Numbered from the stretch's first letter, positions 16,551 to 26,598 are shown. The stretch is 64,000 bases of DNA from Acidobacteria bacterium Ga0077553 (GCA_001464575.1 LNFE01000244.1:62001-126000); one strand, 5' to 3'. Numbers and translations: made by a program. Notes: generated by a model from the sequence alone, not told the origin.

Positions 16551-18149
16551 ATGCGCTTGCTCCTATCCCTCTTGCCCGTGCTGGCCCTCGCCCAGCAGCC
16601 CTACGACATCCTGATCAAAAACGGCCGCGTAGCCGACGGCACCGGGAACCCCACCTTCCTCGCTGACGTAGCCATCACCGGCGGTAAAATCGCCGCCATC
16701 GGCAAACTCAGCGGACTCGCCCGCCAGACCATCGACGCCAAAGGCATGATCGTCGCCCCGGGTTTCATCGACATCCATAACCACTCCGATACCTCCCTGC
16801 TCGCCGACGGAAACGCGCAGTCCTTCGTCCGGCAAGGAGTCACCACCCTCATCTTCGGCGAAGGGCCCTCCGCCGCGCCCTCCCGAGATTTCCCGCGCTT
16901 CACCAACTACTGGGAACGCCTCCTCCGCACCGGCATCTCGCCCAACGTCGGCAGCTACGTCGGCTCCAGCCAAATCTGGACGCAAGTCCGCGGCCCCAAA
17001 GCCGGCCCGCCCACCCCGGCCGAACTCGTCAAGATGCGCGCCCTCGTCAAGCAAGCCATGGAAGACGGCGCCCTCGGCGTCTCCAGCTCTCTCTCCGGGC
17101 CCCCCGGAGCCTGGATCGATACCGACACCCTGGTTGCCATGTGCGAAGAGACCAAGCCCTTCGGCGGCATCTACTCAACGCATATGCGCACGGAAGGCAA
17201 CGGCGTTTTTGAATCCATCGCCGAGGCCATCACCATCGGCAAACGCGCCGGCGTGCCCGTCGACATCATCCACTTGAAGATCGCCGAAAACAAGCTCTGG
17301 GGCAAAATGCCGGAAGTCATTGCCACCATCGCCAAGGCCCGCGCCGAAGGCGTCGAAGTCGAATCCCACGTCTATCCCTACCGCGCCGGGCAGAACAACC
17401 TTTCGAGCATCATTCCGCCGTGGGCGCACGAAGGCGGCGTTAACGAACTGCTCAAGCGTATCCAGGACCCGTCCCTCAAAGAGCGGCTCACAAAAGAAAT
17501 CCTGAACGGCATCCCCGGCACCAACTGGTACAACCACTACACCGCCACCGGCTCCTGGGAAGGCATGCAGATCTCTTCTTTCTCCAACCCGAGCTACAAG
17601 AAGTACGAAGGCCAGCGCATGAATCAAATCATCGCCGCCCTCGGCAAGGACCCCGTCGACGCCCTCTTCCAGGTCCTCCTCGACAACGGCGGCTCCGTCC
17701 CCACCGTCTACTTCCACCACAACGAAGAGGACATGCGCTACGCCATGAAGCAGTCGTTCGTGTCCATCGGCTCGGACGGCCGAGCCGTCGCCACCACCGG
17801 CCTGCTCGCCGCCGAACATCCCCATCCGCGCTACTACGGCACCTTCCCCCGCGTTCTCGGCCGCTACGTCCGCGACGAGAAGGTGATCACCATGGAAGAA
17901 GCCATCCGCAAGATGACCTCAGCCAACGCGAACAAGCTGCGGATCTACGACCGCGGGCTGCTCCGCACCGGTCTGGCCGCCGACGTCACCGTCTTCGACC
18001 CGGCCAAGGTGATCGACCACTCGACGTACGAAAAGCCGCACCAGTACTCCACCGGCATCGTCCACGTCTTCGTCAACGGCGTCGCCATCCTCAAGGACGG
18101 CGAACACACCAACGCCAAACCTGGCACCATCGTCATGCGTCAGCGCTGA
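16551..18149 (+). CDS. N-acyl-D-amino-acid deacylase (D-aminoacylase family amidohydrolase)
   Basis: 532 residues with a signal peptide (MRLLLSLLPVLALAQQ), so periplasmic. Amidohydrolase-fold metal enzyme: IKNGRVADGTGNP opening beta-sandwich, VAPGFIDIHNHSD with the HxH metal pair near residue 80, YSTHMRTEG near 205, IHLKIA near 240, and late GSDGRAV near 405. The C-terminal beta-sandwich (GLAADVTVFDP) is intact. The family hydrolyses N-acyl-D-amino acids and D-amino acid dipeptides, for example from peptidoglycan turnover. The stop region overlaps the convergent acid phosphatase by 10 bases. Confidence 0.88.
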   Translation: MRLLLSLLPVLALAQQPYDILIKNGRVADGTGNPTFLADVAITGGKIAAIGKLSGLARQTIDAKGMIVAPGFIDIHNHSDTSLLADGNAQSFVRQGVTTLIFGEGPSAAPSRDFPRFTNYWERLLRTGISPNVGSYVGSSQIWTQVRGPKAGPPTPAELVKMRALVKQAMEDGALGVSSSLSGPPGAWIDTDTLVAMCEETKPFGGIYSTHMRTEGNGVFESIAEAITIGKRAGVPVDIIHLKIAENKLWGKMPEVIATIAKARAEGVEVESHVYPYRAGQNNLSSIIPPWAHEGGVNELLKRIQDPSLKERLTKEILNGIPGTNWYNHYTATGSWEGMQISSFSNPSYKKYEGQRMNQIIAALGKDPVDALFQVLLDNGGSVPTVYFHHNEEDMRYAMKQSFVSIGSDGRAVATTGLLAAEHPHPRYYGTFPRVLGRYVRDEKVITMEEAIRKMTSANANKLRIYDRGLLRTGLAADVTVFDPAKVIDHSTYEKPHQYSTGIVHVFVNGVAILKDGEHTNAKPGTIVMRQR

Positions 18150-18865
18150 AGTACGCGCTCCCAGGAGCCGTACATCGGATTGGGCAGCAGGAACCAGCGG
18201 TCCCCGAAGAACTGCTGGTTCGGCCCCAGGATCTCCCGGCGCCCGGCCACCGAGTTCTGCTCGCTCGGCACGCTGACAAAGTCCTGAAAGTCATCGCCGA
18301 TCAGCAGCAGCACGCGGTAGCTCTCGGCGACCGCCGTCCGGCGCGCGCCCTTGTCGCTGCTGCTGCCCTCCCGGCACAGCAACCGCGCAGGCACCCACGG
18401 AGCGCCCAGCCGCCGCAGGTTCTTCACCGTCGGATCGTTCTCGTCGTTCGCCTTGCACGTCCGATTCGTGACGTACACCAGCGTCACCCCGCGCATCTGC
18501 GCGAACTTCAAAAACTCAATCGCCCCCGGCACCGCTGTGGCTTTCGATTGGTTCACCCACGCGTTCCACTTGTCGTTGTCGAACGCAATCCGCTGCGCGG
18601 CCAGCGAAGCCTGATGCTCGGAGTTGTCGAGCACGGTCTCATCCAGGTCCAGAATCACCGCCGGCGGCAGCTCTTCAAAGCCGGACTTCTGCTCGAGCGC
18701 GGCGGTCCAATGCGCATCCGCCAGGGCGGCTTCAAGCGCCTGCGTAGCCCCGCGATAGGCCTGCTGCGACAGAGCCGCGTACTCGACGCTGGATCGAACC
18801 CAGGCCACCGAAAGATCCTGTTGAGCCAGAAGAGGAAGGGCGAAGAGGAAGGCAAGATTCTTCAT
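18140..18865 (-). CDS. HAD-family class B acid phosphatase (lipoprotein e(P4)/5'-nucleotidase type)
   Basis: 241 residues. Signal peptide [16 protein letters not shown] without a lipobox Cys. HAD motif I is VILDLDETVLDNSEHQ near residue 72 (DxDxT), motif II VTNRTC near 132, motif III Lys in SSSDKGARR, and motif IV GDDFQDF near 195. Members hydrolyse phosphomonoesters in the periplasm. It starts inside the csoR stop (4-base overlap), so it is the last gene of the copper operon, an unexpected partner for a copper exporter. Confidence 0.87.
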   Translation of the reverse strand: MKNLAFLFALPLLAQQDLSVAWVRSSVEYAALSQQAYRGATQALEAALADAHWTAALEQKSGFEELPPAVILDLDETVLDNSEHQASLAAQRIAFDNDKWNAWVNQSKATAVPGAIEFLKFAQMRGVTLVYVTNRTCKANDENDPTVKNLRRLGAPWVPARLLCREGSSSDKGARRTAVAESYRVLLLIGDDFQDFVSVPSEQNSVAGRREILGPNQQFFGDRWFLLPNPMYGSWERVLQR

Positions 18866-19128
18866 TGCGAATACTTATACATTAGCTCCAGTAGCTCCTT
18901 CTGCATCGCCACGGCCTTCGCCGGATCGCGCGAGGCAAACGCGGACGTCACGCAGTGTTCGAGGTGCCCCTGCATCACTTGCTTCGACAGGCCCCGCAGT
19001 GCCTGCTGCACGCTCGAGATCTGCACCAGGATCTCGGCGCAGTAGCGGTCCTCGTCAATCATCTTGTGGATCCCGCGGACCTGCCCTTCAATGCGCTTCA
19101 AGCGCTGTAGATTTTTCTCTTTGTTCAT
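18862..19128 (-). CDS. csoR: CsoR-type copper-sensing transcriptional repressor
   Basis: 88-residue all-helical DUF156 repressor. The Cu(I) ligands are conserved as C30 (RYCAEIL), H55 and C59 (HLEHC), the pattern that defines CsoR as opposed to the nickel sensor RcnR. R9-R20 ([17 protein letters not shown]) is the usual DNA-binding surface. It overlaps copA by 4 bases and the acid phosphatase by 4 bases. It should repress the copZ promoter and release it on Cu(I) binding. Confidence 0.94.
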   Translation of the reverse strand: MNKEKNLQRLKRIEGQVRGIHKMIDEDRYCAEILVQISSVQQALRGLSKQVMQGHLEHCVTSAFASRDPAKAVAMQKELLELMYKYSQ

Positions 19129-21155
19129 AATTGGATGCGGCGGAGACGGAGGCTGTTGGCGAGCACGCTGACGGAACTTAGCGCCATTGCGGCGCTGGCG
19201 AGCACGGGGTTGAGTTGGCCAAAGGCCGCCAACGGAATCCCGATGGCGTTATAGACGAAGGCCCAGAACAAGTTCTGACGCATCACGCGAACCGTCGCCC
19301 GCGCCAGCGCGAATGCGTCGGCCGCAGCGAGCAGATCCGGCCGCAGCAAGGTAACGGCGGCGGTCTCGGCGGCGATGTCCGAACCGGTGGCCATCGCCAG
19401 GCCGACATCAGCCTGCGCCAGCGCTGGAGCGTCGTTCACCCCGTCGCCGATCATCGCCACCACGCGGCCCTGCTTCTGCAGGCCCGCAATAAATGCGAGC
19501 TTCTCGCCCGGCAACAGGCCGGCGTGCACCTCGGCGATGCCAACGGCCGCCGCCACGCGTTGTGCGGTGGCCGGGCGGTCCCCCGTCAGCATCACGGTGC
19601 GAACCCCCAGGCGCCGTACGCCCTCGGCCGACGTCGCCTTCACCGGGTCCGCTACGTCGAGCGCCAGCGCAAACGCGCCGTCCACCGTGGCGGCAATCGG
19701 CAGGTCGCTTTCAATGCCCAGCCAGGCCGGCCGGCCGACGCGAACATGCCGACCCTCCACCACGCCCTCCGCGCCTTGCCCCGGCGTGGCCACGAAGCCG
19801 GAGACCCCCGGAATTCGCGCGCCCGCGTAGGTCACCACCGCGTGCGCCAACGGATGTTCGGAGCTCTGCTCCACGCCAGCTACGAAACGAACCCATTGCG
19901 CGTCGCCTTCTAAGCGCGTCACCGCCGGCCGGCCTTCCGTCAACGTGCCGGTCTTATCCAGCACGGCCACATCGACGTGCGAAAGCCGCTCCATCGCCTC
20001 GCCGCCCTTGAACAGCACGCCCATTCCCGCCGCACGCCCCGTCGCCACCATCACCGCCGCCGGCACCGCCAAGCCCATGGCGCACGGGCAGGCGATGATC
20101 AGCACGGCAACGGCCGCTTCGAGCGCCGGCCCCGCTTCCCCGCCCCACAGATACCAAGCCACGAAGGTCACCACCGCAATGCTGACCACCACCGGAACGA
20201 AAACGGCGCTGATCCGGTCGGCCAGTCGCTGCAGCGGCGCCTTGGTCGCCTGCGCCTCCCGCGTCATGCGGACAATCTGGCCCAGCATCGTGCCCGCGCC
20301 CACCGCGGTCGCGCGGAACTCAAACGAGCCGGCGCCGTTCAGTGTTCCGGCCGAAACCCGGTCGCCCACGCTCTTCGCCACCGACATCGGCTCGCCCGTC
20401 AGCATTGATTCGTCCACCGGCGAGGAGCCGGACTCGAGAACGCCGTCCACCGGGACCCGCTCCGACGGCTTCACGAGCAGACGGTCCCCCAGCGTCACCG
20501 CCTCCACCGGGACACTCACCCACTCCCCATCCCGCTGCACCCACGCCGTGGCCGGCGCCAGTTGCGCCAGCTTGCGGATGGCATCGGCCGTCTGATGGCG
20601 AGCCCGCGCCTCCATCGCCCGGCCGGCCAGCACCAGACCCAGGATGAACACAACCGCTTCAAAGTAGACGTCGTGCACCAATCCCGCGAGCGCAGCGACG
20701 GAGTAGGCAAACGCAGCCCCGGTCCCCAGCGTGATCAGCGTGCTCATGTCCGTATTGCCGTGCCGAATCCCGCTAAAGGCCTTGACGTAGTATTGGCGCC
20801 CTGGGCCCGCCATCACGTAGACGGTCAGCACGAGCTGAACCCAGTTCCAAGTCTGATTCGCGTGGCCTACAAAAGGCATCGCGGCCATCATCACCAGGCC
20901 GATCGCGATACTGATGGCGGCGGGCCGGATGTAATCAGTTTCGGCCCGGACCTCGGCTTCGTAGCCGCTATCGACGATAGCGGCGACGAGCGACTCCTGT
21001 CGCGCGAGCGCAGGATCGAACACCACACTCACCTCGTTCGTCAGCAGGCTGACGGTCGCCTTCTCGACGCCCGGCACCTCTTCAAGCGCGTGTTGCACGT
21101 GGACCTGGCAGGCGGCGCAAGTCATACCGCCTACCGGAATGGTCAACGTCTTCAT
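19125..21155 (-). CDS. copA: Copper-exporting P1B-type ATPase
   Basis: 676 residues. One N-terminal heavy-metal domain with GGMTCAACQ (C13, C16), membrane segments, CPC metal site in [13 protein letters not shown], phosphorylation motif [19 protein letters not shown] nucleotide motif, and [18 protein letters not shown] hinge. This is the classical P1B-1 Cu(I) exporter pattern. It overlaps copZ by 4 bases upstream and csoR by 4 bases downstream. Confidence 0.97.
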   Translation of the reverse strand: MKTLTIPVGGMTCAACQVHVQHALEEVPGVEKATVSLLTNEVSVVFDPALARQESLVAAIVDSGYEAEVRAETDYIRPAAISIAIGLVMMAAMPFVGHANQTWNWVQLVLTVYVMAGPGRQYYVKAFSGIRHGNTDMSTLITLGTGAAFAYSVAALAGLVHDVYFEAVVFILGLVLAGRAMEARARHQTADAIRKLAQLAPATAWVQRDGEWVSVPVEAVTLGDRLLVKPSERVPVDGVLESGSSPVDESMLTGEPMSVAKSVGDRVSAGTLNGAGSFEFRATAVGAGTMLGQIVRMTREAQATKAPLQRLADRISAVFVPVVVSIAVVTFVAWYLWGGEAGPALEAAVAVLIIACPCAMGLAVPAAVMVATGRAAGMGVLFKGGEAMERLSHVDVAVLDKTGTLTEGRPAVTRLEGDAQWVRFVAGVEQSSEHPLAHAVVTYAGARIPGVSGFVATPGQGAEGVVEGRHVRVGRPAWLGIESDLPIAATVDGAFALALDVADPVKATSAEGVRRLGVRTVMLTGDRPATAQRVAAAVGIAEVHAGLLPGEKLAFIAGLQKQGRVVAMIGDGVNDAPALAQADVGLAMATGSDIAAETAAVTLLRPDLLAAADAFALARATVRVMRQNLFWAFVYNAIGIPLAAFGQLNPVLASAAMALSSVSVLANSLRLRRIQL

Positions 21156-21349
21156 GACACGGGTTGCGCCGCGTAGCCAGCCTTCTTCAGGGCGGCTACG
21201 GCGGACGCGGGATCAGCGGTCTCGATGGTGGCGGAGCCAATGGCCACCGACTCCACGGTCACTCCGGGCGTTTTCTCCAGCGCCTGGGTAACGCGGCGAA
21301 CACAAGCGCCGCAATGCATGCCTTCGATTTTTAGTTCCATAAGAGTCAT
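21152..21349 (-). CDS. copZ: Heavy-metal-associated copper chaperone CopZ
   Basis: 65-residue single HMA domain with GMHCGAC (C13, C16) and a [15 protein letters not shown] strand typical of CopZ/Atx1. It should carry Cu(I) to CopA. The ATG at 21349 is used; an internal ATG at residue 4 (21340) is also possible. It is the first gene of the copper operon and a palindromic operator directly precedes it. Confidence 0.93.
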   Translation of the reverse strand: MTLMELKIEGMHCGACVRRVTQALEKTPGVTVESVAIGSATIETADPASAVAALKKAGYAAQPVS

Positions 21350-21350
21350 A

Positions 21351-21375
21351 GGGTATACCCCTACCCCCTATCATA
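21351..21375 (-). promoter_or_regulatory. Copper operon promoter and probable CsoR operator
   Basis: GGGTATACCC (21351-21360) is a perfect palindrome, next to CTACCCCCTA; GC-tract dyads with TATAC are typical of CsoR sites. On the minus strand TATGAT (21375-21370) is a -10 element with no obvious -35. Transcription would start near 21363, inside the operator, a position suited to repression. The promoter lies over the 3' end of the O-antigen ligase gene. Confidence 0.7.
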
Positions 21376-22552
21376 CTTCATTTGCGAAGTAGCCCACGAC
21401 CAGCAGGCCGAGGAACAACTGCAGCACTTCGCTATCGCCGAGGTTGTACTCAAACACCCCGGCCGTCAGCACCCCGATGATCACTGCGGCCACGCCATGC
21501 AATACTGCCCGCCGCTCGGCGTCCACCACCCGCCGCGCGGCGCGCAGAAACACGACCAGCGAACCAACCACCATCCAAAGCAAAGCGGCCACTGCCGGAA
21601 TCCCCCGCTCCGCCGCGAAGTGCAGATAGATGTTGTGCAGATGGTCATACCACCAATGGATCGGGAACGGCCGCGGGATATCGGCCGGGGCATACTCCGG
21701 GAACTTGCGCTTCACCATCTCGGGCCCAATTCCCAAGATAGGGTGCGCCTGAATAATCGCGATCCCCGTCCGGAACATGGCCTGCCGATGCGCATTCGAA
21801 TCGAGATCGCCGCGCGGCCGCACGATGGAAAGTGCCCGCTCCTGCAACGTCGCCGGACCCAGCGCCAGCACTAATCCAGCCAGCACCGGTAGCGCCAGCA
21901 CCACCGGACGCTTCCAACTCCAGACGAGATAGACCACCCCCGCCGCCGCCCCAATCCACATCCCCCGTGTCTGCCCCAACAGCAACGCCACCCCGGTCAG
22001 CAACGCGACCACGGCCCCGCGCCAGTCTTGCTTGAACAGAAACCAGGAGACGGCGAGCAGCAGGACGATCATCATCTCCCCGCCGAAGGTCATCCAGTGG
22101 CTCATGAAGCCGGTGGTCCGATCCGCGATGTAGGCCAGCGTAAAGTCCACCCCGGCGGCCTTCGCCGCCGCGTACTTCCTGGCGTACTGCACAAAAGACC
22201 AAAGCGCCGAGAGCGTCCCCGCGGTCGCCAGGCCCGCCAGCAACCAACGCACCTCCACCCAACGCCGCAGCGCCGTCGCCAAGGCGAACAAAATGAGATA
22301 GACGAAAAACTTCCGCAACTGCGGAACCCCGGCCGCCGGGTTCTCACTGAACGCCACCGCCAGCAACGAAAAACCCACAAAGGCCGCTAGCGGCCAGCCA
22401 ATCGGCGGAAACCGCCGCTCCTGCCACCGGAACAACGCCAACGCCGTAGCGATGCCAAGCAGGATTTGCGATACCGCAATCGAACACAACGTCGCCACGA
22501 GGGCGCACCCGGCCACCACGATGGAGACCCGCTGCCACTGCTCTGGACTCAT
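21371..22552 (-). CDS. O-antigen ligase / Wzy-like polymerase family membrane protein
   Basis: 393 residues from the ATG at 22552, with AGAGG upstream; the track start is a TTG two codons earlier. It has about ten to twelve membrane helices. The large periplasmic loop carries the Wzy_C features: GQTRGMWIG near 200, GIGPEMVKRKF near 275, and HWWYDHLHNIYLHFAAERG near 300 with the conserved HNxxL-type His. The family joins or polymerises surface polysaccharide. It lies between sixA (divergent) and the copper operon, not in a sugar cluster. Confidence 0.85.
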   Translation of the reverse strand: MSPEQWQRVSIVVAGCALVATLCSIAVSQILLGIATALALFRWQERRFPPIGWPLAAFVGFSLLAVAFSENPAAGVPQLRKFFVYLILFALATALRRWVEVRWLLAGLATAGTLSALWSFVQYARKYAAAKAAGVDFTLAYIADRTTGFMSHWMTFGGEMMIVLLLAVSWFLFKQDWRGAVVALLTGVALLLGQTRGMWIGAAAGVVYLVWSWKRPVVLALPVLAGLVLALGPATLQERALSIVRPRGDLDSNAHRQAMFRTGIAIIQAHPILGIGPEMVKRKFPEYAPADIPRPFPIHWWYDHLHNIYLHFAAERGIPAVAALLWMVVGSLVVFLRAARRVVDAERRAVLHGVAAVIIGVLTAGVFEYNLGDSEVLQLFLGLLVVGYFANEV

Positions 22553-22596
22553 GCGCAAACCTCTGAGTATGGCAAAATAGCTGCACCACCGCGACC

Positions 22597-23079
22597 ATGC
22601 AGATCTACCTGCTCCGCCACGCCATTGCCGAGGACCCGAAACCTGGCGTCCCCGACGCCGACCGTCCGCTCACCAGCGAAGGAGCCCGCAAGCTGAGAGA
22701 CATCCTCAAGCGGGCCCGGGGCGGCGGACTCGACCCCGCGAAGATCCTGGCCAGCCCCTTCCGCCGAGCCCAGGAAACCGCCAACCTCGCCGCGAAAGCC
22801 CTCGAGTTCCACGAGCCGATCATCACGACGAAAACGCTCGTCCCCTCCTCCCTCGCCCAGGAGACCTGGGACGAGATCCGCCTCTACAAAGGCGAGCCGT
22901 CGCTTCTGCTCGTCGGACATGAACCGGCCATGGGCCAACTCACCGGCTACTTGCTCGCCGTGCCGGAGCTGCAAGTCGACTTCAAGAAAGGCGCCATGGT
23001 GCGGGTCGACGTGCCGTCCCTCAGCCTGCGGCCGCGCGGCGTCCTTAAGTGGATGCTGGCGCCGAAACTTGCCGGCTGA
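22597..23079 (+). CDS. sixA: Phosphohistidine phosphatase SixA-like protein
   Basis: 160-residue histidine phosphatase fold. Catalytic RHG-type motif LLRHAIAEDP at residues 5-14, SPFRRAQETA near 53 and the second catalytic His in LLVGHEPAMGQL near 105. The short length and lack of an alpha-cap match SixA, which dephosphorylates phosphohistidine on signalling or PTS proteins. It overlaps the convergent cca gene by 35 bases. Confidence 0.88.
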   Translation: MQIYLLRHAIAEDPKPGVPDADRPLTSEGARKLRDILKRARGGGLDPAKILASPFRRAQETANLAAKALEFHEPIITTKTLVPSSLAQETWDEIRLYKGEPSLLLVGHEPAMGQLTGYLLAVPELQVDFKKGAMVRVDVPSLSLRPRGVLKWMLAPKLAG

Positions 23080-24337
23080 GCCAGGCGAGGGCCTCCTCCC
23101 GCGTCGTCAGATTGCCCTCCAATTGTTCCTCTTCAAGCGCCCGGATCAGTTCGCCAATTCTTGGACCGGGAGCCAACCCTAGAGCCATCACATCGCGGCC
23201 GGTCGCCAGCGGCGCGGGGCGGAGTTCGTCCGGGGTCAAGCTGGTCCACTGCTGCCGGGCAAAATCGTAGGTGCCCAGGCGCCCGCTGCTCCCTAAACAA
23301 TCGAGGCGGTGCAGCTCCAGCAGGTCCGGAAAGTGGTCGTGTCGAAGAAAGCGCTTCAAGGTCGACGGCTTCATCTTCGGCAGGTCCGGAAACCGCATAT
23401 GGCACGAAACAAGGTACTGCACCTCGTCGATCAACTCCGCCGAGGCGCGCAGGCGCGACAAGATGCCCCGGGCCATCTCGGCACCGACTCGATCATGGCC
23501 GTTAAACCGGATGCGATCCTCGATCGTCTGGGTCACCGGCTTGCCCACATCGTGCAGCAGCGTGCCCCAGGCGACCGCGGGCTTCGCCGGACCCATGTGC
23601 CGGAGCATCGCCAAGGTATGCACCCACACGTCGCCCTCCGGATGCCACTCCGGCGGCTGCTCCACGCCCTGCATCGCCTTTACTTCCGGCAGCAGCTCGG
23701 CCAGCAGGCCGCACCGGTCCAGCAGTTCGAGTGCCCGCGCCGCCCCGCCTTCGCACATCATGCGATTCAGTTCGGCGAAAACCCGTTCGACGGAGATCTT
23801 GCGAATAGCCGCCGGGTCGATCGCCGCCAATGTCGCCGGGTCGATTTCGAATCCCAGCCGCGCGGCAAAGCGAACGGCCCGCAACATTCGCAGATGGTCC
23901 TCGGCAAAGCGAACCGCCGGGTCCCCGATCGCGCGCACCGTCCGATTGGCCAAGTCCTCCCGCCCCCCCACGAAATCCAGAACCTCGCCCGAAAAGGGAT
24001 CGAGGAACATGCCGTTGATGGTGAAGTCCCGGCGGCTGGCGTCCGCCAGTGGGTTCGTTTCGTAATTTACGGTTTCCGGCCGGCGGCCATCGGAGTAGGC
24101 GCCGTCGCTGCGGTAGGTCGCCACCTCCACCTCGCCCACCAGCATCACCCCGAAATGCGCGCCCACCGCATGGGCCGCCGGAAAGAGCGCGGCGATCTCG
24201 TCCGGCCGTGCGCTGGTCGCGACGTCGTAGTCCTGCGGAGATACCCCGAGAAGCAAATCGCGAACGCAGCCGCCGACCAGCCAAGCGCTATACCCGGCCT
24301 CGCGCAACGTCCGGATGATTTCAGAGCCATCTTGCAT
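23045..24337 (-). CDS. cca: CCA-adding tRNA nucleotidyltransferase with HD domain
   Basis: 430 residues. Nucleotidyltransferase head LVGGCVRDLLLG (20-31) with catalytic DYD at 36-38, RRDFTINGMFLD, and the nucleotide-selecting EDHLRMLRAVRFAARLGF segment. An HD domain follows (TLLHDVGKPVT, near 260), as in bacterial CCA enzymes with phosphohydrolase activity. The encoded tRNA-Gln in this window lacks a genomic CCA, so this activity is needed. It is divergent from the permease gene across 20 bases. Confidence 0.95.
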   Translation of the reverse strand: MQDGSEIIRTLREAGYSAWLVGGCVRDLLLGVSPQDYDVATSARPDEIAALFPAAHAVGAHFGVMLVGEVEVATYRSDGAYSDGRRPETVNYETNPLADASRRDFTINGMFLDPFSGEVLDFVGGREDLANRTVRAIGDPAVRFAEDHLRMLRAVRFAARLGFEIDPATLAAIDPAAIRKISVERVFAELNRMMCEGGAARALELLDRCGLLAELLPEVKAMQGVEQPPEWHPEGDVWVHTLAMLRHMGPAKPAVAWGTLLHDVGKPVTQTIEDRIRFNGHDRVGAEMARGILSRLRASAELIDEVQYLVSCHMRFPDLPKMKPSTLKRFLRHDHFPDLLELHRLDCLGSSGRLGTYDFARQQWTSLTPDELRPAPLATGRDVMALGLAPGPRIGELIRALEEEQLEGNLTTREEALAWLSRQVSAPAST

Positions 24338-24357
24338 CCGCTATTATCGTAGCTGGA
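24338..24357. promoter_or_regulatory. 20-base bidirectional promoter with overlapping -10 elements
   Basis: The gap contains CTATTATC. Plus strand TATTAT (24342-24347) ends 10 bases before the permease ATG; minus strand GATAAT (24348-24343) ends 5 bases before the cca ATG. The two hexamers share five bases. Confidence 0.5.
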
Positions 24358-26598
24358 ATGCCTGAGCCACCTGAACGCCAGGCAACAACATCCATCAGCA
24401 GTAGCCGGGTTGTTGTTGCCACCACCGTTGCGCTTTCGTTTATTTCGTTCTGGCGAGGCGCGGCAATCGTTCTGAGCGATCTTGCCTCGACGATGTTCTA
24501 CGTCGGCGGCATCACCGAACAGGCGATTGGCAAATCGGCCCCCTGGTTCGTCCTGGCCGTCATGCTCTTCTCGTTCGCCGTGCGCTCCATCTACATGGAG
24601 AGCTGCTCCATGTTCGTCCGCGGCGGGGTCTACGTCGTCGTCCGGGACTCAATCGGCCCGAACATGGCCAAGCTTTCCGTCTCGGCCCTGGTCGTAGACT
24701 TCATCCTCACCGGCCCCATCTCCTCCGTCAGCGCCGGGCAATACATTGGCCGGCTGCTCAACGAGATGAGCGAAATGGGCGGCCACCCGCTGCACGTCAA
24801 TCCGAACCTGTTCGCGGTGTTTTTCGGCATCGCCGTCACGCTGTACTTCTGGCGCAGCAATACCCGCGGCATTCACGAATCGAGCGGCCACGCCCTGCGC
24901 ATCATGCAGATCACCACCGTCATGGTGGTGATGCTCGTGGGCTGGTCCGTCATCACTCTGCTGCTCCGCGGAGGCGCGTCGCTTCCGCCCGCGCCCTCGG
25001 CCGCCAACCTGACGATGAACGAACATTCGCTCGGCTGGCTCGAAGGCACCTTCTGGCAAAGCATCAGCGCGGCCATGCTCGTGGTGGCGTTCGGCCATTC
25101 GCTGCTCGCCATGAGCGGCTTTGAGACGCTGGCGCAGGTCTACCGCGAAATCGCCTATCCCAAGATGAAGAATCTACGGATCACGGCCAACATCGTTTGC
25201 ATCTACGCCCTGCTCTCCACCGGCCTCATCTCGCTGCTGGCCGTGATGATCATCCCCGACGCGGTCCGGCCGCAGTACTACGACAACCTCATCGGCGGTA
25301 TGTCGATGAACCTCGAAGGACCGCAGCTGCTGAAGCTCGGCTTCCACATCTTCGTCGTCATCGTCGGCGGGCTGATTCTGTCCGGCGCCGTCAACACGTC
25401 GCTGATCGGCGCCAACGGCGTCCTGAACCGGGTGGCCGAAGACGGCGTTCTGCTGGGCTGGTTCCGCAAGCCGCACGTCAAGTTCGGCACCACCTTCCGG
25501 ATCATCAACCTCATCGTCCTCCTGCAGATTCTCACCATCATCGGCAGCATGGGCGACGTCTACCTGCTCGGCGAGGCCTACGCCTTCGGTGTCGTGTGGA
25601 GCTTCTTTCTCAAAGGCCTCGGCGTACTCGCCCTCCGTTTCCAGCGCCACGATCAGGAGTACAAGACGCCCTTCAATTTCCGGCTCGGCGGCCGGGAGAT
25701 CCCGGTGGGCTTGGCCGTCACGGTGTTGATGCTTTTTCTCGTGGCGATCGCCAACCTCTTCACGAAGAAGATCGCCACAATGTATGGCCTCTCGTTCACG
25801 TTGCTGCTCTTCGCCGTCTTCCTGATCTCCGAGCGCGTCAACGCGCGGCAGACGCGGAAGGCCGAAGCGGCCAACGCCAACAACCTCGAAGAGTTCAATC
25901 TGGAGCATCAGCCCCATGTCGATACGGCCCATCTCACGGCCCGGCCCGGCTGCATTCTCGTCGCCGTCCGCGACTACAATAACCTCGAACACTTCCGCCG
26001 CATCCTCGAAAAAACCAATCTACGGCGGCATGACGTCGTCGTGATGACCGTCCATCCCATCTCCGCCGGCGCGGGCGAGTTTGAACTCCAGAACGAGCAG
26101 TTGTTTGGCTCCTATGAGCAGGAACTGTTCTCCCGCGTGGTCACCGTGGCCGAAAAGGAAGGCAAGCCGGTGGAACTGCTCGTCGTCCCCGCCACCGATC
26201 CGTTCGCCGCCATGATCCAAGCGGCTAACCAGTTGAAGGCCTCCCGCCTCGTCACCGGCGTCTCGGCCAAGATGGCGTCTGAAGAGCTCGCCCGGCGCAT
26301 CGGCCTCGCCTGGGAAGCACTGCCGGAGCCGCGCCACCCGCTCTCGCTCGAAGTCATCCGGCCGGACCGCCAGTCCACCTTCGTCAACCTGGGCCCCCAC
26401 CCGCCCCGCCTATGGCCGGAGGATCTCGACCGCCTGCACGACATCTGGCTCAAGCTGACGGACCGCGAGGGCCTGGGCCACAAGCTCCATCACCGGGACG
26501 TAGTCGGCGTTGCCCTGCGCCGCCTCGAGCAAGAACTCGAGTCGGACGACAAGTCCGAAATTTTGACCCAGATTAAAGACGAGATGCGCCGGAACTAG
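24358..26598 (+). CDS. APC-superfamily permease with C-terminal universal-stress-like domain
   Basis: 746 residues. Residues 1-500 are an APC-type amino acid/cation transporter with about twelve membrane segments (SFISFWRGAAIVLSDLASTM at helix 1, FILTGPISSVSAGQYIG near 120, GFETLAQVYREIAYPKMK near 255). After a linker, residues 520-640 form a cytosolic alpha/beta domain beginning GCILVAVRDYNN and with TVHPIS and VVPATDPFAAMIQAANQ, like UspA-type domains. Such fusions are known among APC transporters and probably regulate transport. Substrate unknown. Confidence 0.85.
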   Translation: MPEPPERQATTSISSSRVVVATTVALSFISFWRGAAIVLSDLASTMFYVGGITEQAIGKSAPWFVLAVMLFSFAVRSIYMESCSMFVRGGVYVVVRDSIGPNMAKLSVSALVVDFILTGPISSVSAGQYIGRLLNEMSEMGGHPLHVNPNLFAVFFGIAVTLYFWRSNTRGIHESSGHALRIMQITTVMVVMLVGWSVITLLLRGGASLPPAPSAANLTMNEHSLGWLEGTFWQSISAAMLVVAFGHSLLAMSGFETLAQVYREIAYPKMKNLRITANIVCIYALLSTGLISLLAVMIIPDAVRPQYYDNLIGGMSMNLEGPQLLKLGFHIFVVIVGGLILSGAVNTSLIGANGVLNRVAEDGVLLGWFRKPHVKFGTTFRIINLIVLLQILTIIGSMGDVYLLGEAYAFGVVWSFFLKGLGVLALRFQRHDQEYKTPFNFRLGGREIPVGLAVTVLMLFLVAIANLFTKKIATMYGLSFTLLLFAVFLISERVNARQTRKAEAANANNLEEFNLEHQPHVDTAHLTARPGCILVAVRDYNNLEHFRRILEKTNLRRHDVVVMTVHPISAGAGEFELQNEQLFGSYEQELFSRVVTVAEKEGKPVELLVVPATDPFAAMIQAANQLKASRLVTGVSAKMASEELARRIGLAWEALPEPRHPLSLEVIRPDRQSTFVNLGPHPPRLWPEDLDRLHDIWLKLTDREGLGHKLHHRDVVGVALRRLEQELESDDKSEILTQIKDEMRRN

